A stretch of 63,853 nucleotides of DNA, from assembly GCA_964520985.1 (NCBI GenBank), contig CAZFPB010000006.1, positions 1 through 63,853 on the forward strand. Direction: 5' to 3'. A program made the translations under genes and the position numbers. Below the pieces are notes generated by a model. That model searched no databases and was not told the DNA's origin. It was given only the letters and a program-made list of their open reading frames with translations. Positions within the stretch are counted from its first letter, which is position 1, and every line of letters starts with the position of its first letter. This document shows positions 34,092-42,462 of the stretch, piece by piece. Source of the stretch: CAYSGL01 sp964520985 (GTDB lineage Bacteria > Pseudomonadota > Alphaproteobacteria > Micavibrionales > Micavibrionaceae).

Positions 34092-35143
34092 GGGTTCAGG
34101 TCTTGAGGTTCCCCGCAGTCGGCGCAATGGGGGGATGAGCATCCCTCGCATGTCGCCCCGATGCTTTCCATCATGGCGCTCTCGGCCTTGGTCGCCATCG
34201 AGGCCCGGAGGGCGTCGAGACTGTCGGCGGTGAGGTTGTCGCCCGGGTGCCCTTCATGGCGGAAAGGTGAGGGTGCCCGGCCGCGTAGAATCCGAATCGG
34301 GACGCCGAGCCCGGCGATCATCCGTTCCCGGCTCTCGTCGATCATCTCGGCGCTGATGCGGTCCGCGGCCCGTTTAAATTCGGTGATTCCGATTTGCCGC
34401 GGGCGGGTCATGTGCTTTCCGATTATCATCCGGATCATTCCCTCATCGCTCATCGGCGTGGGCGGTTCGTTGTCGATGACGTATCCCTCGGGGAGCGGGC
34501 CGACGTTGCGGATGTAGTCGGCGGCGTGGGCGCTGTGGATGATGTAGCCGCAGGCGGGGTGATCCGCGGTTTCTCCGATGCGTATCGGGGGCCCCTGTCC
34601 GATTATCCCTCCGACGAATGGGCGGTCGCGGCCGTCAGGCGCGCGCGATGGCGGCGGTTGCGAGTCCGGAGGACCGCAGGCGGGGGCCCCGGGCCCCGCG
34701 GAAAAAAAAATCGGGGGCTTCGCCCCTACCTCATCCCCCCCGGTTCCGCGCGCCCCCCCTTCGCTGTGAATCCAATCCATCGAACCAATGCTCGACGGTT
34801 GAATATCCGGATAGGTCCGGCGGCCGGTCGGGATTCCCTTGAAAATCTTATCGATGATTCCGATGAGCCTTTTCCCATCCGATCGCCGGAGACGTTCCTC
34901 GGGTGAGAATTTCCGGCCGATGATTTCCTCGATCGTTTCCATCTCCATCATAAACGACATGACGGCATAGGCGCTGTTCGGGTCCCGCATGGCCTTGATT
35001 GCCGCGGCGGGGGTTGTGTTCCAGTGGCACGGGGCCTTGACCGTCTCGGCGAGGCGCTGGCCGTTCAGCCGGGACGTATAGCGGTTATTCGGGAGGGCGA
35101 GGCGAGGGTCGAGTTCGGCGGGCGCGGCAAAGGTCAGTTTCAT
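34088..35143 (-). CDS. Hypothetical protein with a low-complexity insert and a cysteine-rich end
   Basis: A 351-residue protein starting MKLTFAAPAELDPRLALP. Residues 1-120 and 180-330 look ordered. Between them is a glycine, alanine and proline-rich stretch (EGGARGTGGDEVGAKPP through ACGPPDSQPPP) whose DNA contains a hairpin and a run of nine A (plus strand). The C-terminus has CEGCSSPHCADC, a likely zinc site. It may be two genes joined, or one gene that took an insertion. Confidence 0.62.
   Translation of the reverse strand: MKLTFAAPAELDPRLALPNNRYTSRLNGQRLAETVKAPCHWNTTPAAAIKAMRDPNSAYAVMSFMMEMETIEEIIGRKFSPEERLRRSDGKRLIGIIDKIFKGIPTGRRTYPDIQPSSIGSMDWIHSEGGARGTGGDEVGAKPPIFFSAGPGAPACGPPDSQPPPSRAPDGRDRPFVGGIIGQGPPIRIGETADHPACGYIIHSAHAADYIRNVGPLPEGYVIDNEPPTPMSDEGMIRMIIGKHMTRPRQIGITEFKRAADRISAEMIDESRERMIAGLGVPIRILRGRAPSPFRHEGHPGDNLTADSLDALRASMATKAESAMMESIGATCEGCSSPHCADCGEPQDLNP
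34702..34727 (-). terminator. Intragenic hairpin followed by nine T
   Basis: On the minus strand GGGGC-GAA-GCCCC is followed by CGA and nine T. This is the textbook form of an intrinsic terminator, but it lies inside an open reading frame. It could cut expression of the genes below, or be part of a small inserted repeat. Confidence 0.6.
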
Positions 35144-35745
35144 GCGGTTTTGGGAAGGGGCTCGGGGTAGAGGCGGAGGATTTCGGCGTGAATTTCGGCG
35201 CACGCGTTCACGTCGGCAAGGGCATCGTGGGCGCTGTCGAACTCACGGCCGAAAAGGTGAACGTAAGTTTCCATGAGGGAGGGGGATTTATAGTGATTGA
35301 ACCCGGCGCGGACCATCTTCGGCGTGGGTGGAATCTTCACGATATCGACGCTCGCCTTCATGGTGCAAAACTTCGGCTTTTCGAGTAGCCGGTTCACCTT
35401 GCCGAGACGCTCGATCTCGAACCCGACGACCGGGTCGTCGAAATCCATGTTATGCGCGACGACCTGATCGGCGACGCTCACCATCTGCGAAAAGCAGGCG
35501 AGGGCGACGACGATCGGAATCCCGAGCTCCATTGCGGTTTCCGTCGTGATCCCATGAACGGCGGCGGCCTCGGCCGGGATCGTCCACCCGTCCGGCCGAA
35601 TGATGACGTTGATCGAGGCGAGGACGCCCCGGGCATCGCATCGGAGGGAGGCGGCAAGCTGAACGATATGCGGAGCGTTGGCGAGGCTCGCTCCCCATCT
35701 CGGGAGAGTCCCGGTTGTCTCGGTGTCGAAATAGAGGCGTTTCAT
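35140..35745 (-). CDS. DnaQ-like 3-prime to 5-prime exonuclease (DEDDh)
   Basis: A 201-residue protein. Exo I is YFDTETTG at residues 4-11, Exo II is HNMDFDD near residue 113, and Exo III is HDALADVNA near residue 177, so all four acidic residues and the histidine are present. It degrades single-stranded DNA or RNA ends, and as a free-standing protein could act in host nucleic-acid degradation or proofreading. The gene overlaps both neighbours by 4 bases. Confidence 0.93.
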   Translation of the reverse strand: MKRLYFDTETTGTLPRWGASLANAPHIVQLAASLRCDARGVLASINVIIRPDGWTIPAEAAAVHGITTETAMELGIPIVVALACFSQMVSVADQVVAHNMDFDDPVVGFEIERLGKVNRLLEKPKFCTMKASVDIVKIPPTPKMVRAGFNHYKSPSLMETYVHLFGREFDSAHDALADVNACAEIHAEILRLYPEPLPKTA

Positions 35746-36548
35746 ATTGATATGCGGTCGATGATCTCTTGCCAACGTTTTGTCGGGAGGGCGATCCATT
35801 CGATCAATCGGGAGTGTGTCGCGAGGTAATCGATCGCGCTAAGTAGGGAATGTTCGATTTCCTCCGGATGATCCGGCTCGGGTATCCAGTAGGCTTCCCC
35901 GTCGGCCGGAAAGATGATGCCGGAAAACCCCACGGGCGGCCGGTTCGATCCGAGCTCTTTGATCGGGGTCCCGTGAAATGATCCCCCCTCGGGTGATTCG
36001 CTCACCATTTTGAGAGCCTCGCTCGGCCCGATCGGGAGCCATGTCCCGGGATATGGTCGGCCGGTCCGGTTGCGCTGAAATGTGAAACTGATCCGAATCG
36101 TCTGCCCGTCCCGATTGCGGATTTCCCGAATCACCGAATGCAGGCCCTTTTTATTGATCGACCCGGGCAAGAGGTAGAGGTTCGTTCCCCGCTCGCATCC
36201 CCTCACTTGGGATAGATCGTGAATGAAAACGACCCGTCGTTGATCCCTCGGGTTGATCCCCTCGGCCGTGCAATACTCGACGAAATCTTGATGAGTTGCG
36301 GCCGCGATGAGACGGCGTTTCGGCGCGGGTTCCAATGGCGGCCGCGGCGTCAAGCTGCATCCGAGGGCGACGAGTAGGTCGCGCCGGGCGCTTTCGCTGT
36401 TCTCGTATTTGCACCCCATGAGATTATAAAGGCCCGAGATGATCGAGCGGCCGTTCGGATATCCGTCGATGATTTCGATGAGCCGAGAGTCGCTCATGAG
36501 AAGCCGGGCCGCGGCCTCGCCGATTTCCGGCGTGATATTTGGGTTCAT
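35742..36548 (-). CDS. Hypothetical protein
   Basis: A 268-residue protein with a helical N-terminal third (EIGEAAARLLMSDSRLIEII), a basic middle and a C-terminal third with HGTPIKELGSNRPP and an acidic WIPEPDHPEEIEHS. The N-terminal SSPTKR-like region and the end (IALPTKRWQEI) contain helices. It overlaps both neighbours by 4 bases. No domain is recognised. Confidence 0.65.
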   Translation of the reverse strand: MNPNITPEIGEAAARLLMSDSRLIEIIDGYPNGRSIISGLYNLMGCKYENSESARRDLLVALGCSLTPRPPLEPAPKRRLIAAATHQDFVEYCTAEGINPRDQRRVVFIHDLSQVRGCERGTNLYLLPGSINKKGLHSVIREIRNRDGQTIRISFTFQRNRTGRPYPGTWLPIGPSEALKMVSESPEGGSFHGTPIKELGSNRPPVGFSGIIFPADGEAYWIPEPDHPEEIEHSLLSAIDYLATHSRLIEWIALPTKRWQEIIDRISI

Positions 36549-37069
36549 CGGATGCCGCGGGGTTCGGAGTGAAAGCGGACCTCGCCGCGCATGGTCTGGA
36601 ACTTGCTGATCGTCACCCGCATGAGCTCACCCGCGCCCGGGAGGACCATCATCCATGCCGAGGCAAGCTCGGGCGTGATGTCTGACGGCCTCGTGATGCG
36701 GAGCGCGACCTTGCGATCGGTGGCATCGAGCCCGTGAATCGTGCAGAATCGATAAAATTGACCCTCATCGGTTGCGACGATGAGCTCGGGAAGCACGGGA
36801 GGCCGGGAGATGACTTGAAACTCGCGGTGATGGCCGAGATGTAGAGCGACGAGGCCGTCGGTATCGAGCGAGCGCATCCGCAGGCGCATGACATCGGAGC
36901 CGGGCCAACCGTGGGAAACGACGCGATAATCGCGCCAATGGGTCCGAGGCTTGAACCTGATCACCGTATCGATGGGGAAGGTTCGGCGTAGGAGGATTTG
37001 CAGCCGTTGCCCGGCGGTTTCGTAGTCGGCGGCGGCTTGATTGAGAAAGGCGATTTCGTTGTCGGTCAT
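36545..37069 (-). CDS. Hypothetical protein
   Basis: A 174-residue protein that starts with MTDNEIAFLNQAAADYETAG. It has strands from about residue 35 (TVIRFKPRTHWRDYRVVSHG) and a helical segment near residue 135. It may be a DNA-metabolism accessory protein by neighbourhood only. No motif is recognised. Confidence 0.62.
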   Translation of the reverse strand: MTDNEIAFLNQAAADYETAGQRLQILLRRTFPIDTVIRFKPRTHWRDYRVVSHGWPGSDVMRLRMRSLDTDGLVALHLGHHREFQVISRPPVLPELIVATDEGQFYRFCTIHGLDATDRKVALRITRPSDITPELASAWMMVLPGAGELMRVTISKFQTMRGEVRFHSEPRGIR

Positions 37070-37076
37070 GGTCGGA

Positions 37077-37394
37077 TTATTTGCGGGGGAGTTGTTGAGA
37101 AAACGATCGGATGCTTACGGCGGAGCGGTTCACGGCGGCCCCGATGTCCTCGAATCCTTTGACGAAGGTTTTCACCGAGGCCCGGAGCCGTCTCGCCATC
37201 TCGGGGTGCATGACGAGGACCGCGCCGCCTTCCATCGAGAGAGCGGACATTTGCGGCCGCCAGTTTTCCGGCCGCTTTTTCCACTTGGCGACGATGCGGC
37301 GATTTTTGGTTCGGGGGCGTCGGAAAAATTCCGTCATCGCCTCCGATTCATGGATGCGGACGCCCGGGGCGATGCTTGAGGGGATGGGGATCAT
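37077..37394 (-). CDS. Hypothetical basic protein
   Basis: A 105-residue protein, very basic (RRPRTKNRRIVAKWKKRP), with a helical C-terminus ending FSQQLPRK. It could bind nucleic acid. It lies in the run of unassigned genes below SSB. Confidence 0.6.
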   Translation of the reverse strand: MIPIPSSIAPGVRIHESEAMTEFFRRPRTKNRRIVAKWKKRPENWRPQMSALSMEGGAVLVMHPEMARRLRASVKTFVKGFEDIGAAVNRSAVSIRSFSQQLPRK

Positions 37395-37399
37395 GATCG

Positions 37400-37759
37400 T
37401 TATTTCTCGATTGCGGCCCTAAGTCCGGCCTCGTATCCGGCCCGGTAGCCGTTCGCCCGGTGCGCGGTTAGTTCCTCGATGATGGCGTTTCGATATTCGT
37501 CTTTCATCTCGGTGAAATTGCTCGGGATGATCCCCGCGATGATGTGATTCGCCCGGCTGATATCTTCCGGCGCTCTTCTTTCCTCGGGTTGAACGATTTC
37601 GATGATTCCTCTGTGAGAAACCCGGATGATCATTTGTTTCACGAGCTCATCGCGGACGGTTTTCCCCACCGGTGAAAATTGCTTGTCAAATTCTGATCCA
37701 AGGCAGGGTTTCGCTTGTGCGCCGATCCAATTAAGCGCGCTTTGTGTGATCCAGTTCAC
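37400..37759 (-). CDS. Hypothetical protein
   Basis: A 119-residue protein with a GTG start that overlaps the previous stop (GTGA): VNWITQSALNWIGAQ. The C-terminal half is helical (YRNAIIEELTAHRANGYRAG). The longer arginine-rich extension is shadow. The function is unknown. Confidence 0.6.
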   Translation of the reverse strand: MNWITQSALNWIGAQAKPCLGSEFDKQFSPVGKTVRDELVKQMIIRVSHRGIIEIVQPEERRAPEDISRANHIIAGIIPSNFTEMKDEYRNAIIEELTAHRANGYRAGYEAGLRAAIEK

Positions 37760-38358
37760 GGCTTGATGGGGTAAAGGGTGATTGAGATATTGTCGAAAAG
37801 CTGGCGGGCGAGCTCGTCGGCGTATTTCACGGCCTCGGCCGCTTGGTCCGGCTCGAACCGCTGATCGGGTCGCGACGCGATCGGATGGTCGCCTCGAACC
37901 ATGATGAACTCGACGGGGGAACTCTCCGCCATCTTCCGGAATGCGGTCCCGGTGTCCCATGCCGTTTTGACCCATCGATTCATTGATGTTCGATCCCGGT
38001 CCTCGTGTTCCAGCTTGGCGAAAACGAGAGCTATCGGGTCGCTGATCGCGTCGATCACGGCATCGTAGGCGGGACGGCTTTCAATGGTGCCATAGGCGAA
38101 CGATTCAAAGCATTCCGCGAGCTCGGCCGCGTTCAGGCGCTCGAAATCGCAGAGCGGCAGGCCGCCGCATTGTTCCTTGATCGTCCTATCGATATCACTC
38201 GTGAGGGAGAAAATGAACATGCACGGGACGTTGTCGCCGTTCTCGGCGGTCGCCGCGGCTTTTCCATGGCCGAGGCGGAGGGCGGCGGCGAATGCGATCT
38301 CGGGCCGCTTGGCCTTGAATGTGACCGGGTCGGATGGGGTGACGAATTGGTAAATCAT
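37756..38358 (-). CDS. Hypothetical protein
   Basis: A 200-residue protein starting MIYQFVTPSDPVTFKAKR, with an N-terminal AAALRLGHGKAAA segment and a helical, acidic C-terminal half. The ATG has CCCC 2 bases upstream. No family is recognised. Confidence 0.65.
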   Translation of the reverse strand: MIYQFVTPSDPVTFKAKRPEIAFAAALRLGHGKAAATAENGDNVPCMFIFSLTSDIDRTIKEQCGGLPLCDFERLNAAELAECFESFAYGTIESRPAYDAVIDAISDPIALVFAKLEHEDRDRTSMNRWVKTAWDTGTAFRKMAESSPVEFIMVRGDHPIASRPDQRFEPDQAAEAVKYADELARQLFDNISITLYPIKP

Positions 38359-38366
38359 GAGGGGAA

Positions 38367-38489
38367 TCAGGTGAGGAAATGTTTTAGGGTTGCGATGATG
38401 AGGCCGACGCCGACGGCGATCGCCGAGACGATGAGAGCGAACTCCCGGGCGGTCGGCTCCGGCGGCGTCGGTTTTTGGATGGGAAGCAT
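38367..38489 (-). CDS. Very small single-span membrane protein
   Basis: A 40-residue protein: a proline-rich start MLPIQKPTPPEPTARE and then one hydrophobic helix (LIVSAIAVGVGLIIATL) with a KHFLT end. The start is 2 bases after the SSB stop. It is a plausible single-span inner-membrane protein. Confidence 0.65.
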   Translation of the reverse strand: MLPIQKPTPPEPTAREFALIVSAIAVGVGLIIATLKHFLT

Positions 38490-38491
38490 TG

Positions 38492-38971
38492 TTAGAACGG
38501 GATATCGTCGTCGAAATCGTCCGGGTTGCCGGTGTCCCGGGGCGGTGGGTCGTTGCGGCGGGCTCCCCCGCTGTTTTGCGCCGGGCGCTGGCCTTGTCCA
38601 TTCTCGGCGCGCTGGCCGCCCTCTCCGCCGCCCTGCCCGCCTTGTGGGAGGAATTGCAGCGACTCGGCGACGACCTTCAATTTCGATCGCTTTTGGCCGC
38701 TCTGTTTGTCGTCCCATGTATCCATTTGCAAGCGGCCCTCGATGTAACAACCGCGGCCTTTCGTGAGGTATTGTTGCGCGAGCTCGGCTTGCCGACCCCA
38801 AAGGGTGATATCGACGAAAGTCGTCTCTTCCTGCCGCTGATTCTGTTCATTGTTCCAGACGCGATTGATCGCGAGCGCGATGTCGGCGACGGCGGTTCCC
38901 TTGGGGGTATATCTTAGCTCGGGATCGCGGGTGAGGTTCCCGATGAGCATCACTTTGTTTAGGTTGGCCAT
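38492..38971 (-). CDS. ssb: Single-stranded DNA-binding protein
   Basis: A 159-residue protein with the complete SSB fold: MANLNKVMLIGNLTRDPELR, the T-F-V-D block TFVDITLWGRQAELA and KGRGCYIEGRLQ. A glycine/glutamine-rich linker leads to the acidic tip DDFDDDIPF, which recruits partner proteins. It covers single-stranded DNA during replication and recombination. The ATG has a CCCCCC run 6 bases upstream instead of a Shine-Dalgarno sequence. Confidence 0.98.
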   Translation of the reverse strand: MANLNKVMLIGNLTRDPELRYTPKGTAVADIALAINRVWNNEQNQRQEETTFVDITLWGRQAELAQQYLTKGRGCYIEGRLQMDTWDDKQSGQKRSKLKVVAESLQFLPQGGQGGGEGGQRAENGQGQRPAQNSGGARRNDPPPRDTGNPDDFDDDIPF

Positions 38972-38983
38972 ATTGTAGGGGGG

Positions 38984-40036
38984 TTATGAATCTTCACGGA
39001 TGAGGCGGCAAGCGGTCTTGTAATCGAGGCCGCGGAGTTCGCAGTAGTCGAAAAGGCGGTCGCGCTGTTTTTGGGTGACGTTGCTCTGGCAAACGATATG
39101 GAGCCCGCTCATCGACTTTGATATTTTGACCCATCCGCGATTTTCCGCCAATCGTTCGTATTCGGTCGCGTTGAGCCCATGCGCCGCTTTCGGCAACGTC
39201 TTTTCAAGGAGGTTCGTCGCGAGCCCGATATGCTCGTGCGCCTCGCATCCGTAATATTTCCCATCGGGCAAGAGCCAACCGGAATCACTCGACATTTTCG
39301 GATCGAGTTTCGGGACGATGTTCATCCCTCGATTCATGAGGGCATCGACGCTTGGCACGGCCAATGGGTCGCCCCCGCTCATCATGGCGAACATCTGCAT
39401 TTGCCCGGCCGCGTTGGCGTAGAGCTTGGCGATCGGATCGTTTCCATCGCGACGGCGGTCCTCGTGCTCCCGGCGCTCCGGCGTCGTGCCGGTGAGCATG
39501 CGGGATTTCCATTGCATCCCGATTTCCTCGTCGGGATCGAAATCGACGCCCGGCTCGATCTCATCGCGGAGCTCGTGGAGCATCGCCTCGGCCGCGGTTT
39601 TTCCGATGAGTTGCTCGGCCTTGCGGGTGAGGCCCTCAACTTTCATCATGAGCTCACCGTCGGACCATCTGCCCGGGTAGGTTAGAATTGCGACCTCCCG
39701 GAGATATTCCCGGGCGTCGTCGTTCCGGCGGCTGGCGAGCTCGTCGGCGTCGAACGTGCCCGCTTTCTCGATCATCGAGAGGAAAGTCGGATACCCTTCC
39801 GGCGGGGTCCAATCGTCATCGACGAAATCAACGTCGTTCACGCCGATGAGCTTTTTCCGGCCCTCGATCACGTCGATCTGTTGGTCGCGTCGCATCCCTA
39901 TCATGCAATCGAGCACGTCAAACGCTTTCTTGAACGCGCCCTCGTGCCAGAGATTCCGGCAATGCTCGGTGATAAATTCGCCGGTCACGCTAAACGAAAC
40001 GGTCGCGACTCGGGGCTCTTTTGCTTTTGTGGCCAT
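38984..40036 (-). CDS. Hypothetical protein upstream of SSB
   Basis: A 350-residue protein with the start MATKAKEPRVATVSFS at 40034-40036; the upstream extension is shadow. The N-terminal 100 residues and a KLYANAAGQMQMFAMM helix near 215 are visible. The C-terminus (SNVTQKQRDRLFDYCELRG) could be helical DNA-binding, but this is only an impression. It is followed by the SSB gene after 12 bases. Confidence 0.65.
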   Translation of the reverse strand: MATKAKEPRVATVSFSVTGEFITEHCRNLWHEGAFKKAFDVLDCMIGMRRDQQIDVIEGRKKLIGVNDVDFVDDDWTPPEGYPTFLSMIEKAGTFDADELASRRNDDAREYLREVAILTYPGRWSDGELMMKVEGLTRKAEQLIGKTAAEAMLHELRDEIEPGVDFDPDEEIGMQWKSRMLTGTTPERREHEDRRRDGNDPIAKLYANAAGQMQMFAMMSGGDPLAVPSVDALMNRGMNIVPKLDPKMSSDSGWLLPDGKYYGCEAHEHIGLATNLLEKTLPKAAHGLNATEYERLAENRGWVKISKSMSGLHIVCQSNVTQKQRDRLFDYCELRGLDYKTACRLIREDS

Positions 40037-40079
40037 GGTATGAGCTACTTTTCGGGGTGAAATTATTCTGGAATTATTC

Positions 40080-40112
40080 CGGCCGCCCGGGGGGAGGCGA
40101 CCGGCGGGGGAA
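40080..40112 (-). terminator. Hairpin after the 79-residue gene
   Basis: On the minus strand CCGGTCGCC pairs with GGCGGCCGG (one G-T pair) around a C-rich loop, directly behind the stop codon and TTTCCCCC. The position equals that of the hairpins after the 45.4 and 55.4 kb cassette genes. Confidence 0.6.
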
Positions 40113-40113
40113 A

Positions 40114-40353
40114 TCAGAGCATCGAGACGAACGCGCCCTCGTTCTTTCCGCGGAAACAAAGGATCGACATCGGGCGCTTGCGGGTGCCCTCGATGATCCG
40201 TTCGAGGGTGTAGATTCGGCCGTCGAATCCGCGACGGATGAGGTCGGCTTTCAGCAACGGAAGGTTTTCGTTTTCGTTGGTGAACGAGACGGTGAAAGTT
40301 TCGTTCGGTTGGCCTTTGATGGCGAATGCGGCGGGAGCGGTGACGGTTGGCAT
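40114..40353 (-). CDS. Small protein, first gene behind conserved promoter unit
   Basis: A 79-residue protein, MPTVTAPAAFAIKGQPNETF at the start, then a short beta-rich part and ERIIEGTRKRPMSILCF. It stands alone between a promoter unit and a hairpin. No homology is recognised. Confidence 0.68.
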   Translation of the reverse strand: MPTVTAPAAFAIKGQPNETFTVSFTNENENLPLLKADLIRRGFDGRIYTLERIIEGTRKRPMSILCFRGKNEGAFVSML

Positions 40354-40420
40354 AACGACGCGAACTTGTCGGAGTTCCCGGCCCTCGTCAACGCCAAAAG
40401 TTATCTTTCGGCGCTTTTAC
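40354..40420 (-). promoter_or_regulatory. Conserved early promoter unit, copy at 40.4 kb
   Basis: On the minus strand GCGCCGAAAGATAACTTTT lies 4 bases before TTGACG, then a 17-base spacer with CCGGGAACTCCGA, CAAGTT, CGCGTCGTT and the ATG. CGCCGAAAG and CTTTTGGCG around ATAA form an imperfect dyad. This copy and the 55.8 kb copy share the upstream block. Confidence 0.8.
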
Positions 40421-40423
40421 CCA

Positions 40424-40466
40424 AAAAAACACGAAAAAGCCCGGGAGACGTGAATCCCCCGGGCTC
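40424..40466 (-). terminator. Intrinsic terminator before the 40.4 kb promoter unit
   Basis: On the minus strand AGCCCGGG pairs with CCCGGGCT (8 bp) around a 12-base loop, followed by TTTTCGTGTTTTTTT. It closes the upstream operon, and a new promoter unit begins immediately after it. Confidence 0.88.
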
Positions 40467-40476
40467 TCTTGATGGC

Positions 40477-41415
40477 TTAGGCCTTGGCGCTTCCGTTTTC
40501 GTCGCGGCCGGTTTCATCCTCGACCGGCGGAGCCTTGGGGCCGCCATCTCCGGCGCAACAACCGCCGCCCGAGCATGGGTTCCATTCCGGATCGGAGACG
40601 AACGCGGCGACGGCTTCCATCACTGTCATTCCCGATTTAGCGGCCGCCTCGAACTTGTCGCGATTGGCCTGAACCTGCGCCGGATCGCCGCCGCGGAATT
40701 GCACGCCCTTTTCGGCCTGCGCGATGAAATCCTCGATCGAGGCTCCGGATACCTTCCCAGCCTCGTGATATTCGACTTCGAGCTCGCGCGCACCATCGAG
40801 CACGGCGTCGCGGCAATGGAAACCCTTCCGGGAGAGCTCGGCGAGTTTGTCGGTGAACTCTTGCGTCGCGGCGGCCCTATCCATTTGCGGGAGCTTCCGG
40901 ATTCTCGTCGAAATCTCGAACGCCTCTTTCGCCAGCGCCGCCACGATCGCCGGTTTCTCATCCTCCGGGATCACGCGAGGGAAATAGTCGCCCTCTTCAT
41001 TGTAGGGGATGAACTCGCGCCAATTCCAGCCGGACGCCCCGAGCTCGTGGTCGATGGTGTCGAGGTTGCTTTGCAGCCGATCGAGTTCCTCTCCCTTGTC
41101 GGTCACGTCCATCTTTTCGAGGATGTCGGTCACGGTCTGCAATAGCGGCTCGATCGATGATTTCGTTTCAAAAAGCGGCGTCGCGATGAGCGGTGCGACC
41201 GAGTGATCGAGGCCGTCGGCGATCTCGACGAGGCTCGCCGCCATCTCCCGGAGCCCGAGCGAGGTCGATCGGAACTCGAAATTTTTCGGGGCTCCGCTAA
41301 GGCTGTGCGCGTGGAGAAGCACAATCGCCTCGGGGGCGAGTTGGTTTTGACGGGTTAAGGAATTGGTCGCAAGGGTCGCGATCAAATGGCTCGTGATGTG
41401 AATCAATTTATTCAT
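40477..41415 (-). CDS. Hypothetical protein with a C-terminal cysteine cluster
   Basis: A 312-residue protein, with the start MNKLIHITSHLIATL at 41413-41415 overlapping the previous gene. It is mostly helical (SNLDTIDHELGASGWNWREF in the centre) and ends with a CSGGGCCAGDGG stretch and an acidic tail. The cluster of three cysteines in a glycine-rich end may bind metal. No family is recognised. It ends an operon, since a terminator follows. Confidence 0.68.
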   Translation of the reverse strand: MNKLIHITSHLIATLATNSLTRQNQLAPEAIVLLHAHSLSGAPKNFEFRSTSLGLREMAASLVEIADGLDHSVAPLIATPLFETKSSIEPLLQTVTDILEKMDVTDKGEELDRLQSNLDTIDHELGASGWNWREFIPYNEEGDYFPRVIPEDEKPAIVAALAKEAFEISTRIRKLPQMDRAAATQEFTDKLAELSRKGFHCRDAVLDGARELEVEYHEAGKVSGASIEDFIAQAEKGVQFRGGDPAQVQANRDKFEAAAKSGMTVMEAVAAFVSDPEWNPCSGGGCCAGDGGPKAPPVEDETGRDENGSAKA

Positions 41416-41818
41416 TGGATTGATGATTTCGGGGGTTGAGTGGCCTCCATTTGATGAGGAATCCCGAGAACGGGAGGCCGTGCGTTTTCTCGAAAAACTG
41501 GCGGAAATCGTAGTCACTCCGGAACCCGTCGGCGACGGCGAGCTCTTTGATTTCCGTAGGGTTGAGGTATCGATCGCCGATGATGACGACCGTCCCGAGG
41601 TGATTTTCATCGACCCGAATCGGATCGACCGAGACGACCTCGACTTGCAAAATCTCCCGTTGCTTCGAGCGGTAGGGTTTCCCCTGCCAAACTCGAATCG
41701 AGAGGGCCTCGCCCGGCCGCGGATCGCGCTTGTCTTCCCTCGGCGGGCGGATGCTGCATTGCTTGCGGAGCTCGACGATCGGCGTCTCGAACTCCGGTTT
41801 TGCCATGAGGACCCTCAT
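41408..41818 (-). CDS. ASCH-domain protein
   Basis: A 136-residue protein starting MRVLMAKPEFETP at the ATG that overlaps the previous stop. The core IRVWQGKPYRSKQREILQVE, then the strand near VVSVDPIRV, the DGFRSDYDFRQFFEKTHGLP stretch and GFLIKWRPL are the ASCH pattern. ASCH domains have a PUA-like fold and are proposed to bind RNA or modified bases. It may act on phage or host RNA. Confidence 0.85.
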   Translation of the reverse strand: MRVLMAKPEFETPIVELRKQCSIRPPREDKRDPRPGEALSIRVWQGKPYRSKQREILQVEVVSVDPIRVDENHLGTVVIIGDRYLNPTEIKELAVADGFRSDYDFRQFFEKTHGLPFSGFLIKWRPLNPRNHQSNE

Positions 41819-42417
41819 GCGGGCCACACGGCAAGGCCGCGACGTGTGCGTTCAGCGTCGAGGGTTCCGTCGCCGCTCTCGGCGATCCGCATCGCGACGG
41901 CCGCCACGTCGAGCGCCTCATCGGTCACGCGCTCGGGGCTCTCGTTCATGAGCGCCTCGGCGAGCTCGCCTTGTTCGGCCGCCAGCGCCGGGAAAAGCAT
42001 GTTCCCCTCGTGGGGGTATTTCTCTTTCGCGGCCCGGACCCGCTGAACGAGCCGGTCGAGCAATTCGAGATAGTCTTTCACCTCGACATCGTCGAGGCCC
42101 TCGATCTCTCCGGCACGGTCAAGGCGCTGCAATTCGGCGATTCCCATCGCGAGGCCCTTGATGATGTTTTTCGCCGGGTGGAGCTCCGGCTTAAACTTGG
42201 AATCGAAAGCCCAATTCCGGGAGGCGCGATCGGCGACCTCACCGATCAAGAGGGTCGGCCGGGCGCATTGAAGAGCCGCGGCCATGAAGTAGCACGAGGC
42301 CCCGGCCGCGATCTCTCCGCCGCCGTGGGTGTCGTCGTGTTCGGCCGTGAATCCGAGGCCGATTTGATGGTCGCGCTCGCGCCGGGTTAGGTAAAAAAAG
42401 ATAGTGTCGGTTTGCAT
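41815..42417 (-). CDS. MazG-like nucleotide pyrophosphohydrolase-type protein
   Basis: A 200-residue protein beginning MQTDTIFFYLTRRERDHQIG. The N-terminal half has GFTAEHDDTHGGGEIA and KNIIKGLAMGIAELQRLDR, a pattern common in phage proteins near nucleotide metabolism. The C-terminal half shows EQGELAEALMNES and a later EALDVAAVAMRI, i.e. the E-x2-E and E-x2-D metal motifs of the MazG all-alpha NTP pyrophosphohydrolase fold. It may alter nucleotide pools or alarmone levels. The MQTDT opening is shared with the promoter-unit genes, but the unit is not recognisable upstream. Confidence 0.8.
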   Translation of the reverse strand: MQTDTIFFYLTRRERDHQIGLGFTAEHDDTHGGGEIAAGASCYFMAAALQCARPTLLIGEVADRASRNWAFDSKFKPELHPAKNIIKGLAMGIAELQRLDRAGEIEGLDDVEVKDYLELLDRLVQRVRAAKEKYPHEGNMLFPALAAEQGELAEALMNESPERVTDEALDVAAVAMRIAESGDGTLDAERTRRGLAVWPA

Positions 42418-42462
42418 TGGCGATTTGTTTTTAACGGTTGGCAGGATGTGAGAGGGGGATGA

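Noticed and set aside
37756..38601. 281-residue extended form of the hypothetical gene
   Set aside because: The added N-terminus is arginine-rich shadow of the SSB region, so the start at 38356-38358 is preferred.
42388..42462. A further promoter unit before the MazG-like gene, which shares the MQTDT opening
   Set aside because: The upstream bases lack the TTGAC box, the 17-base spacer and the CAANTT box. Only the first codons match.
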